Positions 16,846 through 25,001 of a stretch of 64,000 bases of DNA are shown in pieces. The first letter of the stretch is position 1. Every line of letters starts with the position of its first letter. The position numbers were made by a program, and so were the translations under genes. The DNA is taken from positions 1 through 64,000 of the forward strand of contig NZ_WOEZ01000089.1 of assembly GCF_013177735.1 (NCBI RefSeq), read 5' to 3'. The stretch is from Paraburkholderia elongata (GTDB lineage: Bacteria > Pseudomonadota > Gammaproteobacteria > Burkholderiales > Burkholderiaceae). The notes under the pieces were generated by a model. It saw only the letters and a program-made list of their open reading frames with translations. It did no database searches and had not been told where the DNA came from.

Positions 16846-18633
16846 ATGGGACAGTACGCCGCGCCGCTGCGCGACATGCAATTCGTTTTGCACGAGCTGC
16901 TTAACGTCGAAGCCGAGATCAAGCAGATGCCGAAGCACGCGGATCTCGATGCGGAGACGATCAACGCCGTGCTCGAAGAGGCCGGCAAGTTCTGCTCCGA
17001 AGTGCTGTTCCCGCTCAATCACAGCGGCGACCAGGACGGCTGCACGTACGCCGGTGACGGCGTGGTGACCACGCCGAAGGGCTTCAAGGAAGCCTATAAG
17101 CAATATGTGGAAGCCGGTTGGCCGGCACTCGGCTGCGATCCGGAATACGGCGGCCAGGGCCTGCCCGCATTCGTCAACAACGCGCTGTATGAAATGCTGA
17201 ACTCGGCGAACCAGGCGTGGACGATGTACCCGGGTCTGTCGCATGGCGCGTATGAATGTCTGCACGCGCACGGCACGCCGGAACTGCAGCAACGCTATCT
17301 GCCGAAGCTGGTCGCGGGCGTCTGGACCGGCACGATGTGTCTGACCGAGCCGCATTGCGGCACCGACCTCGGCATCCTGCGTACCAAGGCTGAACCGGAT
17401 AGCGACGGCTCGTACGCGATCAGCGGCACGAAGATTTTCATCTCCAGCGGCGAACACGATCTCGCGGAGAACATCGTTCACCTGGTGCTGGCGCGCCTGC
17501 CGGATGCGCCCAAGGGCACCAAGGGCATTTCGCTTTTCATCGTGCCGAAGTTCATCCCGAACGAAGCGGGCGAACCGGGCGAGCGCAACGGCGTGAAGTG
17601 CGGCTCCATCGAACACAAGATGGGCATTCATGGCAACGCGACCGCCGTGATCAATCTGGACAACGCAAAGGGCTGGCTGGTCGGTGAGCCGAACAAAGGC
17701 CTGAACGCGATGTTCGTGATGATGAACGCCGCGCGTCTGGGCGTCGGCATGCAGAGCCTGGGTCTGACCGAAATCGGTTACCAGAACTCGCTGGTGTACG
17801 CGAAAGAACGTCTGCAAATGCGTTCGCTGACCGGCCCGAAGGCGCCGGAAAAAGCGGCCGACCCGATCATCGTGCACCCGGACGTGCGCCGCATGCTGCT
17901 CACGCAGAAGGCCTACGCCGAAGGCGCGCGCGCGTTCTCGTACTGGTCCGCGCTGCACATCGACAAGGAACTGTCGCACGCCGACGAATCGGTGCGTAAG
18001 GAAGCGGCGGATCTGGTCGCGCTGCTCACGCCGATCCTGAAGGCATTCCTCTCGGACAACGCGTTCGAGAGCACCAATCACGCCATGCAGATCTACGGCG
18101 GACACGGCTTCATCACCGAGTGGGGCATGGAGCAATACGTGCGCGACGCGCGTATCAACATGATCTACGAAGGCACCAACGCGATTCAGGCGCTCGACCT
18201 GCTCGGCCGCAAGATCCTCGGCGATATGGGCGCGAAGATGAAGAAGTTCGGCAAGCTGGTGTCGGATTTCGTCGAAGCCGAAGGCGTGAAGCCGGAAATG
18301 CAGGAGTTCATCAACCCGCTCGCCGACATCGGCGAAAAGGTGCAGAAGCTGACGATGGAAATTGGCATGAAGGCGATGCAGAACCCGGACGAAGTCGGCG
18401 CTGCCGCCGTGCCGTACCTGCGCACCGTCGGCCACCTGGTGTTCTCGTACTTCTGGGCGCGCATGGCACGTATCGCGCTGGACAACGAAGCATCGGGCGA
18501 TCCGTTCTACAAGGCGAAGCTCGCTACCGCACGCTTCTACTTCGCGAAGCTGCTGCCGGAAACGGCGATGACGATTCGTCAGGCGCGCGCCGGTTCGAAG
18601 TCGATGATGGACGTCGAAGAGTCGCTGTTCTAA
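16846..18633 (+). CDS. acyl-CoA dehydrogenase with extended C-terminal domain
   Basis: This 595-residue FAD enzyme carries out the first oxidation of beta-oxidation. The acyl-CoA dehydrogenase signature MCLTEPHCGTDLGILRT is present, and the catalytic Glu is in IYEGTNAIQ (about E442). An extra C-terminal domain of about 110 residues is typical of the DmdC/AidB-like long subgroup. The start at 16846 follows GGAGAGAG. It lies 97 bases after the TetR gene and is the first enzyme of the operon. Chain-length specificity, and whether it acts on special substrates such as methylmercaptopropionyl-CoA, cannot be told from sequence. Confidence 0.92.
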   Translation: MGQYAAPLRDMQFVLHELLNVEAEIKQMPKHADLDAETINAVLEEAGKFCSEVLFPLNHSGDQDGCTYAGDGVVTTPKGFKEAYKQYVEAGWPALGCDPEYGGQGLPAFVNNALYEMLNSANQAWTMYPGLSHGAYECLHAHGTPELQQRYLPKLVAGVWTGTMCLTEPHCGTDLGILRTKAEPDSDGSYAISGTKIFISSGEHDLAENIVHLVLARLPDAPKGTKGISLFIVPKFIPNEAGEPGERNGVKCGSIEHKMGIHGNATAVINLDNAKGWLVGEPNKGLNAMFVMMNAARLGVGMQSLGLTEIGYQNSLVYAKERLQMRSLTGPKAPEKAADPIIVHPDVRRMLLTQKAYAEGARAFSYWSALHIDKELSHADESVRKEAADLVALLTPILKAFLSDNAFESTNHAMQIYGGHGFITEWGMEQYVRDARINMIYEGTNAIQALDLLGRKILGDMGAKMKKFGKLVSDFVEAEGVKPEMQEFINPLADIGEKVQKLTMEIGMKAMQNPDEVGAAAVPYLRTVGHLVFSYFWARMARIALDNEASGDPFYKAKLATARFYFAKLLPETAMTIRQARAGSKSMMDVEESLF

Positions 18634-18652
18634 AGCGTATCCCTTACGGCAA

Positions 18653-18679
18653 GCGCCACGCCCTCAAGAGGCGTGGCGC
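18653..18679 (+). other. stable hairpin between acyl-CoA dehydrogenase and FadN-type genes
   Basis: A perfect 10-bp stem (18653-18662 and 18670-18679, GCGCCACGCC and complement) has a 7-base loop and no T-run. It sits in the 124-base gap inside the presumed operon and may slow 3' decay of the upstream message. Confidence 0.5.
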
Positions 18680-18757
18680 CTTCCACCGCCACAAGCCACA
18701 CATCGCGAAACGTAAGAGACACATTCGCGACACCGCATAACTCCCCGGAGGAACGAC

Positions 18758-21193
18758 GTGAGCAATCTGAACATTCGCAAGGTAGCCGTGCTCGGCGCCG
18801 GCGTGATGGGCGCGCAGATCGCAGCGCACCTGATCAACGCCAAGGTGCCCGTGCTGCTGTTCGATCTTCCTGCAAAGGAAGGCCCGAAGAACGCGATCGC
18901 GCTGAAGGCGATCGAGAATCTGAAGAAGCTGTCGCCCGCGCCGTTCGGCGTGAAGGACGACGCGCAATACATCCAGCCCGCGAACTACGACGACGACATC
19001 GAAAAGCTCGCCGAGTGCGACCTCGTGATCGAAGCGATCGCCGAACGCATGGACTGGAAGCACGACCTGTACAAGAAAGTGTCGCCGCACATCGCGCCGA
19101 ATGCGATCTTCGCGACCAACACGTCGGGTCTGTCGATCACCGAACTGTCGAACGGTTTCTCGGATGAACTGAAGGCGCGCTTCTGCGGCGTGCACTTCTT
19201 CAATCCGCCGCGCTACATGCACCTGGTCGAACTGATTCCTACCGCGACCACGCGTCCGGAAATTCTCGATCAACTCGAATCGTTCCTGACGAGCGTGGTC
19301 GGCAAGGGTGTTGTGCGGGCGAAAGACACGCCGAACTTCATCGCCAACCGCGTCGGTATTTTCTCGATCCTCGCCGTCATTACCGAAGCCGCGAAGTTCG
19401 GCCTGCGTTTCGACGAAGTGGACGATCTGACGGGCTCACGTCTGGGCCGCGCGAAGTCGGCAACGTTCCGCACGGCGGACGTGGTCGGTCTCGACACGAT
19501 GGCGCACGTCATCAAGACGATGCAGGACACCCTGAAGGACGATCCGTTCTTCCCGGTCTACGAAACACCGGCCGTGCTGGCTGAACTGGTGAAGAAGGGC
19601 GCGCTCGGTCAGAAGACCGGCGGCGGCTTCTACAAGAAGGAAGGCAAGGCGATCAAGGTGCTTGATCCGAAGACGGGTGGGTACGTCGACGGCGGCGCGA
19701 AAGCGGACGAACTGGTCGGCCGTATTCTGAAGCGCCCGCCTGCAGAACGTCTGAAACTGCTGCGCGAATCGGAGCACCCGCAAGCGCAATTCCTGTGGTC
19801 GATTTTCCGCGACGTGTATCACTACATCGGCGTGCATCTGGAATCGATCGCCGACAACGCGCGCGATGTCGATCTGGCCATCCGCTGGGGCTTCGGCTGG
19901 AACGAAGGCCCGTTCGAAGGCTGGCAGACGGCCGGCTGGAAGCAGGTCGCCGAATGGGTGCAGGAAGACATCGCGGCAGGCAAGGCGTTGTCGAACGTGC
20001 CGCTGCCGTCGTGGGTGCTGGACGGTCCGGTTGCTGAGAAGGGTGGCGTGCATACGAACGAAGGTTCGTGGTCGCCGGCTTCGAAGACGTTCGTGCCGCG
20101 CTCGTCGCTTAGCGTCTATGACAAACAGGTTTTCCGCGCACCGCTGGTTGGCGAAACTTCGGCTGACCCGAAGACCTACGGCAAGACGCTGTTTGAAACC
20201 GACGCCGTGCGCGCGTGGGTCGACGACCGTGTGGGCGAGAACGACGTCCTGATCGTGTCGTTCAAGAGCAAGATGAACACGATCGGACCGTCGGTGATCG
20301 ACGGCCTGACGCAAGCCATCGAACTGGCCGAGAAGGACTACAAGGGTCTGGTCGTGTGGCAGCCGACGTCGCTGAAACTCGGCACGCCGGGCGGCCCGTT
20401 CTCCGCAGGTGCCAACCTCGAAGAAGCCATGCCGGCGTTCATGACGGGCGGCGCGAAGGGCATCGAGCCGTTCGTGAAGAAATTCCAGCAAGGGATGCTG
20501 CGCGTTAAGTACGCGAGCGTGCCGGTCATCTCGGCTGTGTCGGGCATCGCGCTCGGCGGCGGCTGCGAACTGGCGCTGCATAGCGCCAAGCGTGTCGCGC
20601 ACATCGAAAGCTATATCGGTCTGGTGGAAGTCGGCGTGGGTCTCGTGCCCGCGGGCGGCGGCCTGAAGGAAGCGGCACTGCGCGCAGCGGAAGCTGCAAC
20701 CGCAGCCGGCGCGACCAACGACTTGCTGAAGTTCGTGCAGAAGTCGTTCGAAAACGCGGCAATGGCGAAGGTCTCGGCCTCCGCGCTCGACGCCCGCGCC
20801 ATGGGCTACCTGAAGCCGTCCGACACGATCGTCTTCAACGTGTTCGAACTGCTCGACATCGCGAAGAAGGAAGCGCGTGCGCTGTCCGCCGCGGGTTACC
20901 GTCCGCCGCTGCGTGTCACGCAAGTGCCGGTGGCGGGCCGCTCGGCGATCGCGACCATCAAGGCATCGCTCGTCAACATGCGCGACGGCCGCTTCATCAG
21001 CGAGCACGATTTCCTGATCGCCAGCCGCATCGCGGAAGCGGTGTGCGGCGGTGACGTGGAAGCCGGCAGCCTCGTCGACGAAGAGTGGCTGCTCAAACTC
21101 GAGCGTCAAGCGTTCGTCGATCTGCTCGGCACGCAAAAGACGCAGGAACGGATCATGGGCATGCTGCAAACCGGCAAGCCGGTGCGCAACTAA
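18758..21193 (+). CDS. 3-hydroxyacyl-CoA dehydrogenase / enoyl-CoA hydratase (FadN-type)
   Basis: This 811-residue bifunctional enzyme has the domains in the order dehydrogenase then hydratase, the reverse of E. coli FadB and the same as Bacillus FadN. The NAD-binding VAVLGAGVMGAQIAAHL is at about 9-25. The dehydrogenase signature AKDTPNFIANRVG follows near 190. The crotonase domain is at about 490-700 with SAGANLEEAMP and GIALGGGCELAL. Translation starts at a GTG with a strong GGAGGAAC site. It catalyses hydration and NAD-dependent oxidation of enoyl-CoA; the thiolase follows after 25 bases. Confidence 0.94.
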   Translation: MSNLNIRKVAVLGAGVMGAQIAAHLINAKVPVLLFDLPAKEGPKNAIALKAIENLKKLSPAPFGVKDDAQYIQPANYDDDIEKLAECDLVIEAIAERMDWKHDLYKKVSPHIAPNAIFATNTSGLSITELSNGFSDELKARFCGVHFFNPPRYMHLVELIPTATTRPEILDQLESFLTSVVGKGVVRAKDTPNFIANRVGIFSILAVITEAAKFGLRFDEVDDLTGSRLGRAKSATFRTADVVGLDTMAHVIKTMQDTLKDDPFFPVYETPAVLAELVKKGALGQKTGGGFYKKEGKAIKVLDPKTGGYVDGGAKADELVGRILKRPPAERLKLLRESEHPQAQFLWSIFRDVYHYIGVHLESIADNARDVDLAIRWGFGWNEGPFEGWQTAGWKQVAEWVQEDIAAGKALSNVPLPSWVLDGPVAEKGGVHTNEGSWSPASKTFVPRSSLSVYDKQVFRAPLVGETSADPKTYGKTLFETDAVRAWVDDRVGENDVLIVSFKSKMNTIGPSVIDGLTQAIELAEKDYKGLVVWQPTSLKLGTPGGPFSAGANLEEAMPAFMTGGAKGIEPFVKKFQQGMLRVKYASVPVISAVSGIALGGGCELALHSAKRVAHIESYIGLVEVGVGLVPAGGGLKEAALRAAEAATAAGATNDLLKFVQKSFENAAMAKVSASALDARAMGYLKPSDTIVFNVFELLDIAKKEARALSAAGYRPPLRVTQVPVAGRSAIATIKASLVNMRDGRFISEHDFLIASRIAEAVCGGDVEAGSLVDEEWLLKLERQAFVDLLGTQKTQERIMGMLQTGKPVRN

Positions 21194-21218
21194 GCGACGA
21201 ACGAAAACGGAGCTTTAA

Positions 21219-22418
21219 ATGACAAAGCAATTGCAAGACGCATACATCGTCGCCGCGAGCCGCACGCCGATCGGCAAGGCGCCGCGCGGGATGTTCAAGA
21301 ACACGCGCCCGGACGAACTGCTGGTGCACGCGATCAGGTCGGCCGTGGCGCAAGTGCCCGGCCTCGACACGAAAGTGATCGAAGACGCGATCATCGGCTG
21401 TGCGATTCCGGAAGCGGAACAAGGGCTGAACGTCGCGCGGATGGGCGCGCTGCTGGCGGGCCTGCCGAACACGGTGGGCGGCGTCACGGTGAACCGCTTC
21501 TGCGCCTCGGGCCTGACCGCGCTGGCGATGGCGGCTGACCGCATTCGCGTCGGCGAATCCGACGCGATGATCGCGGGCGGCTGCGAATCGATGAGCATGG
21601 TGCCGATGATGGGCAACAAGCCGTCGATGTCGCCGCATATCTTCGATCGCAACGAAGACATCGGCATCGCCTACGGCATGGGCCTGACCGCGGAGAACGT
21701 CGCCGAGCGCTGGAAGATCAGCCGCGAAGCGCAAGACGCGTTCTCGGTCGAATCGCACCGCCGTGCAATCGCCGCGCAGCAAGCCGGCGAATTCAACGAC
21801 GAAATCGCCTCGTACACGATCACCGAGCGTTTCCCCGATCTCGCCACTGGCGAAGTGAAGGCGAAGACGCGCGAAATCGCGCTCGACGAAGGCCCGCGTG
21901 CGGAAACGTCGATGGAAGGCCTGGCGAAACTGCGCGCGGTGTTCGCGAACAAGGGTTCGGTAACGGCGGGCAACAGCTCGCAGACGTCGGATGGCGCGGG
22001 CGCGTTGATCGTCGTGTCGGAAAAGATGCTGAAGGAATTCAACCTGACGCCGCTCGCCCGATTCGTCAGCTTCGCCGTGCGCGGCGTGCCGCCTGAAATC
22101 ATGGGCATCGGTCCGAAGGAAGCGATTCCGGCCGCGTTGAAGGCCGCCGGCCTGAAGATCGAGGACATGGACTGGATCGAACTGAACGAAGCGTTCGCCG
22201 CGCAATCGCTGGCGGTGATTCAGGACCTCGGTCTCGATCCGTCGAAGATCAACCCGCTCGGCGGCGCGATCGCACTTGGCCACCCGCTCGGTGCGACGGG
22301 CGCGATTCGTGCGTCGACGGTTGTGCACGGCCTGCGCCGCCGCAACTTCAAGTATGGCATGGTGACGATGTGCGTCGGCACCGGCATGGGCGCGGCGGGC
22401 ATCATCGAACGCCTGTAA
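21219..22418 (+). CDS. acetyl-CoA C-acyltransferase (thiolase)
   Basis: This 399-residue thiolase II has the nucleophilic cysteine in NRFCASGLTA (C95), the GHPLGATGA histidine and the C-terminal MCVGTGMGAAGI cysteine. It cleaves 3-ketoacyl-CoA to acetyl-CoA and a shortened acyl-CoA, the last step of the cycle encoded by the two upstream genes. The start lies 25 bases after the FadN-type gene, with a GGAG site. A strong terminator follows at 22475-22513 and closes the operon. Confidence 0.94.
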   Translation: MTKQLQDAYIVAASRTPIGKAPRGMFKNTRPDELLVHAIRSAVAQVPGLDTKVIEDAIIGCAIPEAEQGLNVARMGALLAGLPNTVGGVTVNRFCASGLTALAMAADRIRVGESDAMIAGGCESMSMVPMMGNKPSMSPHIFDRNEDIGIAYGMGLTAENVAERWKISREAQDAFSVESHRRAIAAQQAGEFNDEIASYTITERFPDLATGEVKAKTREIALDEGPRAETSMEGLAKLRAVFANKGSVTAGNSSQTSDGAGALIVVSEKMLKEFNLTPLARFVSFAVRGVPPEIMGIGPKEAIPAALKAAGLKIEDMDWIELNEAFAAQSLAVIQDLGLDPSKINPLGGAIALGHPLGATGAIRASTVVHGLRRRNFKYGMVTMCVGTGMGAAGIIERL

Positions 22419-22474
22419 TCATGTTTGCGCTGGTCCTGGCAGTGATCCTTGCAGTGACCACCTAAGGACCGCGG

Positions 22475-22513
22475 AAACGGTTCGCAGGCCGCTTGGCTTG
22501 CGAACCGTTTTTT
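22475..22513 (+). terminator. Rho-independent terminator of the beta-oxidation operon
   Basis: Sixteen-base arms (22475-22490 and 22495-22510, one G-T pair) close on a 4-base GCTT loop, and the T-run reaches 22513. The leading A's also make it usable on the other strand. It separates the operon from the enoyl-CoA hydratase gene. Confidence 0.9.
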
Positions 22514-22543
22514 CCATTCAGCAGCCACCAGGAGTACGAGGAG

Positions 22544-23314
22544 ATGACAATGGATATTCTGGTCGAGCGCGCCGACGGCGTGCTGACGATTGCCTTCAAC
22601 CGGCCCGACAGGAAAAACGCGATCACGGCCGCGATGTATCAGACGATGTCCGATGCACTGGTCGAAGCGCATGGCGATGCATCGGTTCGGGCGATTCTGA
22701 TTCGCGGCAGCGCCGGCATCTTCAGTGCCGGCAACGATCTCGAAGACTTCATGAAGACGCCGCCAAGCGGCGAAAACTCGCCGGTATTCCAGTTTCTGCG
22801 TGCAATCAGTTCGGCGGAAAAGCCGGTGGTGGCGTCGGTGGCGGGGCCGGCAGTCGGCATCGGCACGACGCTCCTGCTGCACTGCGATCTGGTCTACGCT
22901 GCGAATACGGCGAGCTTTTCGCTGCCGTTCACGCAGCTCGGGCTGTGTCCGGAAGCGGCGTCGAGTTTGCTGTTGCAGCGCGTGGCCGGTTATCAGGCGG
23001 CAGCGGAAAAGCTGCTGCTCGGCGAAGCATTCGACGCCGCCGAAGCGCAACGCATGGGCTTCGTGAATCGCGTGCTGCCCGCGGCCGAAGTCGATGCATT
23101 CGCAGCCGCGCAAGCAGCAAAGCTGGCGGCACTGCCGGCGTCGTCGTTGCGGGTGACGAAGAGTCTGATGAAGCGTGCCAGCCAGCATGAACTGCAAACG
23201 CAGATGACCGAGGAAGCGGTGCACTTCGCCAAGATGCTGCTTGCGCCGGAAGCGCGCGAGGCGTTCAAGGCGTTCTTCGAGAAGCGCAAGCCGGACTTCC
23301 GGCAGTTCGACTGA
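22544..23314 (+). CDS. enoyl-CoA hydratase/isomerase family protein
   Basis: This 256-residue single-domain crotonase shows the oxyanion-hole segments SAGNDLEDFM and AGPAVGIGTTLLLHCDLVYA, and an LCPEAASS segment carrying a likely catalytic acid. The family includes hydratases, isomerases and others, so the exact reaction is open. The ATG at 22544 (MTMDIL) follows GGAGTACGAGG; 22550 is an alternative. It sits after the terminator of the beta-oxidation operon and so may be partly independent, but the role is probably in the same pathway. Confidence 0.88.
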   Translation: MTMDILVERADGVLTIAFNRPDRKNAITAAMYQTMSDALVEAHGDASVRAILIRGSAGIFSAGNDLEDFMKTPPSGENSPVFQFLRAISSAEKPVVASVAGPAVGIGTTLLLHCDLVYAANTASFSLPFTQLGLCPEAASSLLLQRVAGYQAAAEKLLLGEAFDAAEAQRMGFVNRVLPAAEVDAFAAAQAAKLAALPASSLRVTKSLMKRASQHELQTQMTEEAVHFAKMLLAPEAREAFKAFFEKRKPDFRQFD

Positions 23315-23321
23315 GCCGGCT

Positions 23322-23372
23322 GCGTTCAGGCGCCTGAAAATACGCCTGAAAATAATTCAGGCGCCTGAACGC
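23322..23372. terminator. large inverted repeat between convergent genes, nested palindromes
   Basis: Perfect 17-bp arms (23322-23338 and 23356-23372) flank a 17-base spacer. Each arm contains the self-complementary 14-mer TTCAGGCGCCTGAA, so two small hairpins or one long stem can form. The element fills the gap between the convergent hydratase and fdhD genes and touches the fdhD stop. There is no long T-run, so a termination role is inferred from place and symmetry. Confidence 0.55.
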
Positions 23373-24212
23373 TCAAGGTTGCGTCGGCTGCAAGGTGTCG
23401 TAGTCGACGTAGCTGGTTTCCCGGCAGAAGCTGACAAGCCGTACACCCGCTTTGCGGGCAATCGCAATCGCCAGCGACGACGGCGCCGAAATCGTCGCGA
23501 CCATCGGCACGTCGACACGCGCCGCCTTGCGCACCAGCTCGTAGCTGGCGCGGCTCGACAGAAACACAAAACCTTCCTTGGTATCCACGCGGTCGAGCAC
23601 CAACTGGCCGATCAGCTTGTCGAGCGCGTTGTGACGGCCGACGTCTTCGAACGCGCAGCGGATCGCGCCTGCCGCACCGCACCATGCGGCAGCGTGCAGG
23701 CCGCCGGTCAGACGCGTCAGCGCCTGGTGTTCCGGTAACTCGCGCGCGGCACGAGCGATCGCATCCGGCGCGAGCCGTTGCAGAAAGCCAGTGTCGGGCA
23801 CGCGTTCCGGTTTCAGATCCAGCAGATCGATGCTTTCGATCCCGCATACGCCGCAACCGGTGCGCCCGGCGAGCGCGCGACGCTTTTCCTTCAGCGCGAC
23901 GAAAGCCTGCTGCACCACCTTCAATTGCACTTCGGCATGCGGCAATTCGTCATCGTCGTGTAGTTCGACCTCGATGTCCTGAATGTCGCTGCCGCGTTCC
24001 ACGATCCCTTCCGAAATCGCAAAACCGACCGCGAACGCTTCCAGATCGCGCGGCGTGCACATCATCACCGCGTGCGAGATGCCGTTGAAGACGAGCGCCA
24101 CCGGCCACTCCTGACCGACGTGATCGGTGACGGTTTCGACCGCTGCGCCGCGATGCCGGTGCACCTGGCGCTCCACGGCGCCCGGCTGCCCGGCTGTTTC
24201 CAGTTCGTTCAA
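23373..24212 (-). CDS. fdhD: formate dehydrogenase accessory sulfurtransferase FdhD
   Basis: This 279-residue protein carries the sulfur-transfer motif GRTGCGVCGIES (C120, C123). FdhD moves sulfur from IscS to the molybdenum cofactor of formate dehydrogenases. The family features VFNGISHAVMMCTPRDLEAFAVGF and FEDVGRHNALDKLIG are present. The gene begins with TTG at 24212, chosen because AAAGGAGTGAAG stands before it and no later ATG or GTG gives a full N-terminus. No formate dehydrogenase subunit is encoded in the window, so its client enzyme is elsewhere. It diverges from the nitrate-reductase-associated gene. Confidence 0.93.
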   Translation of the reverse strand: MNELETAGQPGAVERQVHRHRGAAVETVTDHVGQEWPVALVFNGISHAVMMCTPRDLEAFAVGFAISEGIVERGSDIQDIEVELHDDDELPHAEVQLKVVQQAFVALKEKRRALAGRTGCGVCGIESIDLLDLKPERVPDTGFLQRLAPDAIARAARELPEHQALTRLTGGLHAAAWCGAAGAIRCAFEDVGRHNALDKLIGQLVLDRVDTKEGFVFLSSRASYELVRKAARVDVPMVATISAPSSLAIAIARKAGVRLVSFCRETSYVDYDTLQPTQP

Positions 24213-24370
24213 GCTACTTCACTCCTTTCATGCTGCGCGCGTTTGAGCGGCTGGCAGCCTTGGCCGGCGGCGCGAAGCGGTGCCAGACCACGCTGCTATA
24301 GCGCGAATAAGGTTCTAAAATACCTCAAGCTAGGCCTGCGCGTTGCCCGTCATCAAAGAGGAATACTGTC

Positions 24371-24847
24371 ATGGGACTCAACGAAGCACCGCTTCTGTTC
24401 AACTTCGAAGTCGCGTCTTCGGAGAATTTCACCTACATCCCGATGTCGGTGCGCTTCAATCTCGATCGCTTCGGGCTGCGCATCACGCTCGCGCAGTGGC
24501 AGTTGCTGCCGCTCGAAGACCGCAAGCTGCTGGCGCGGTTTCCGGTCGAGGAAGACACGGAAATCGAGCCGAATTTCGACCACGCTCTGTTCGAGATGCT
24601 GCGCACGCACGCGAATGTCGAGCCGGAGTGGTTCACGCCTGAGGAAACGCCCGCCTGGCGCCGCACCGATGCCGTACCGGACGGTGTCGCGCACCAGGCA
24701 GGACTAGCCGGTCTGCCCACGCCGGGCGTCGCTCAGTGGGCCGAACTCGGGCCGTTCAAGCGCTACGTACTTGCCAAATTGTCGCGCAAACCGGAAGGTA
24801 ACCACGACTTCGTTCCCGCGATGAAGGAATTTGGCGCTGCCGGCTAG
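24371..24847 (+). CDS. nitrate reductase associated protein family
   Basis: This 158-residue cytoplasmic protein matches the small conserved family named for nitrate-reductase-linked genes (LFNFEVASSENFTYIPMSVRFNLDRFGLRITLAQWQ...LPLEDRK). Function is unknown and no nitrate reductase lies nearby. It is divergent from fdhD, another accessory to a molybdenum enzyme, which is a suggestive pairing. The start at 24371 follows AAAGAGGAATACTGTC. Confidence 0.75.
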   Translation: MGLNEAPLLFNFEVASSENFTYIPMSVRFNLDRFGLRITLAQWQLLPLEDRKLLARFPVEEDTEIEPNFDHALFEMLRTHANVEPEWFTPEETPAWRRTDAVPDGVAHQAGLAGLPTPGVAQWAELGPFKRYVLAKLSRKPEGNHDFVPAMKEFGAAG

Positions 24848-25001
24848 GTACGGCGGAAATATTTCACCTCACCCCCTCAATCTGTTCCGAACCCTGCCGT
24901 TATCCATGGGTTGGCGCGTAAAAAGACTCGACTCGATGCGACCCGACGCACCGAAAGCGACCTCGTGCTCCCGCCCTCAGAACGATTGACGTTCGGAACC
25001 C

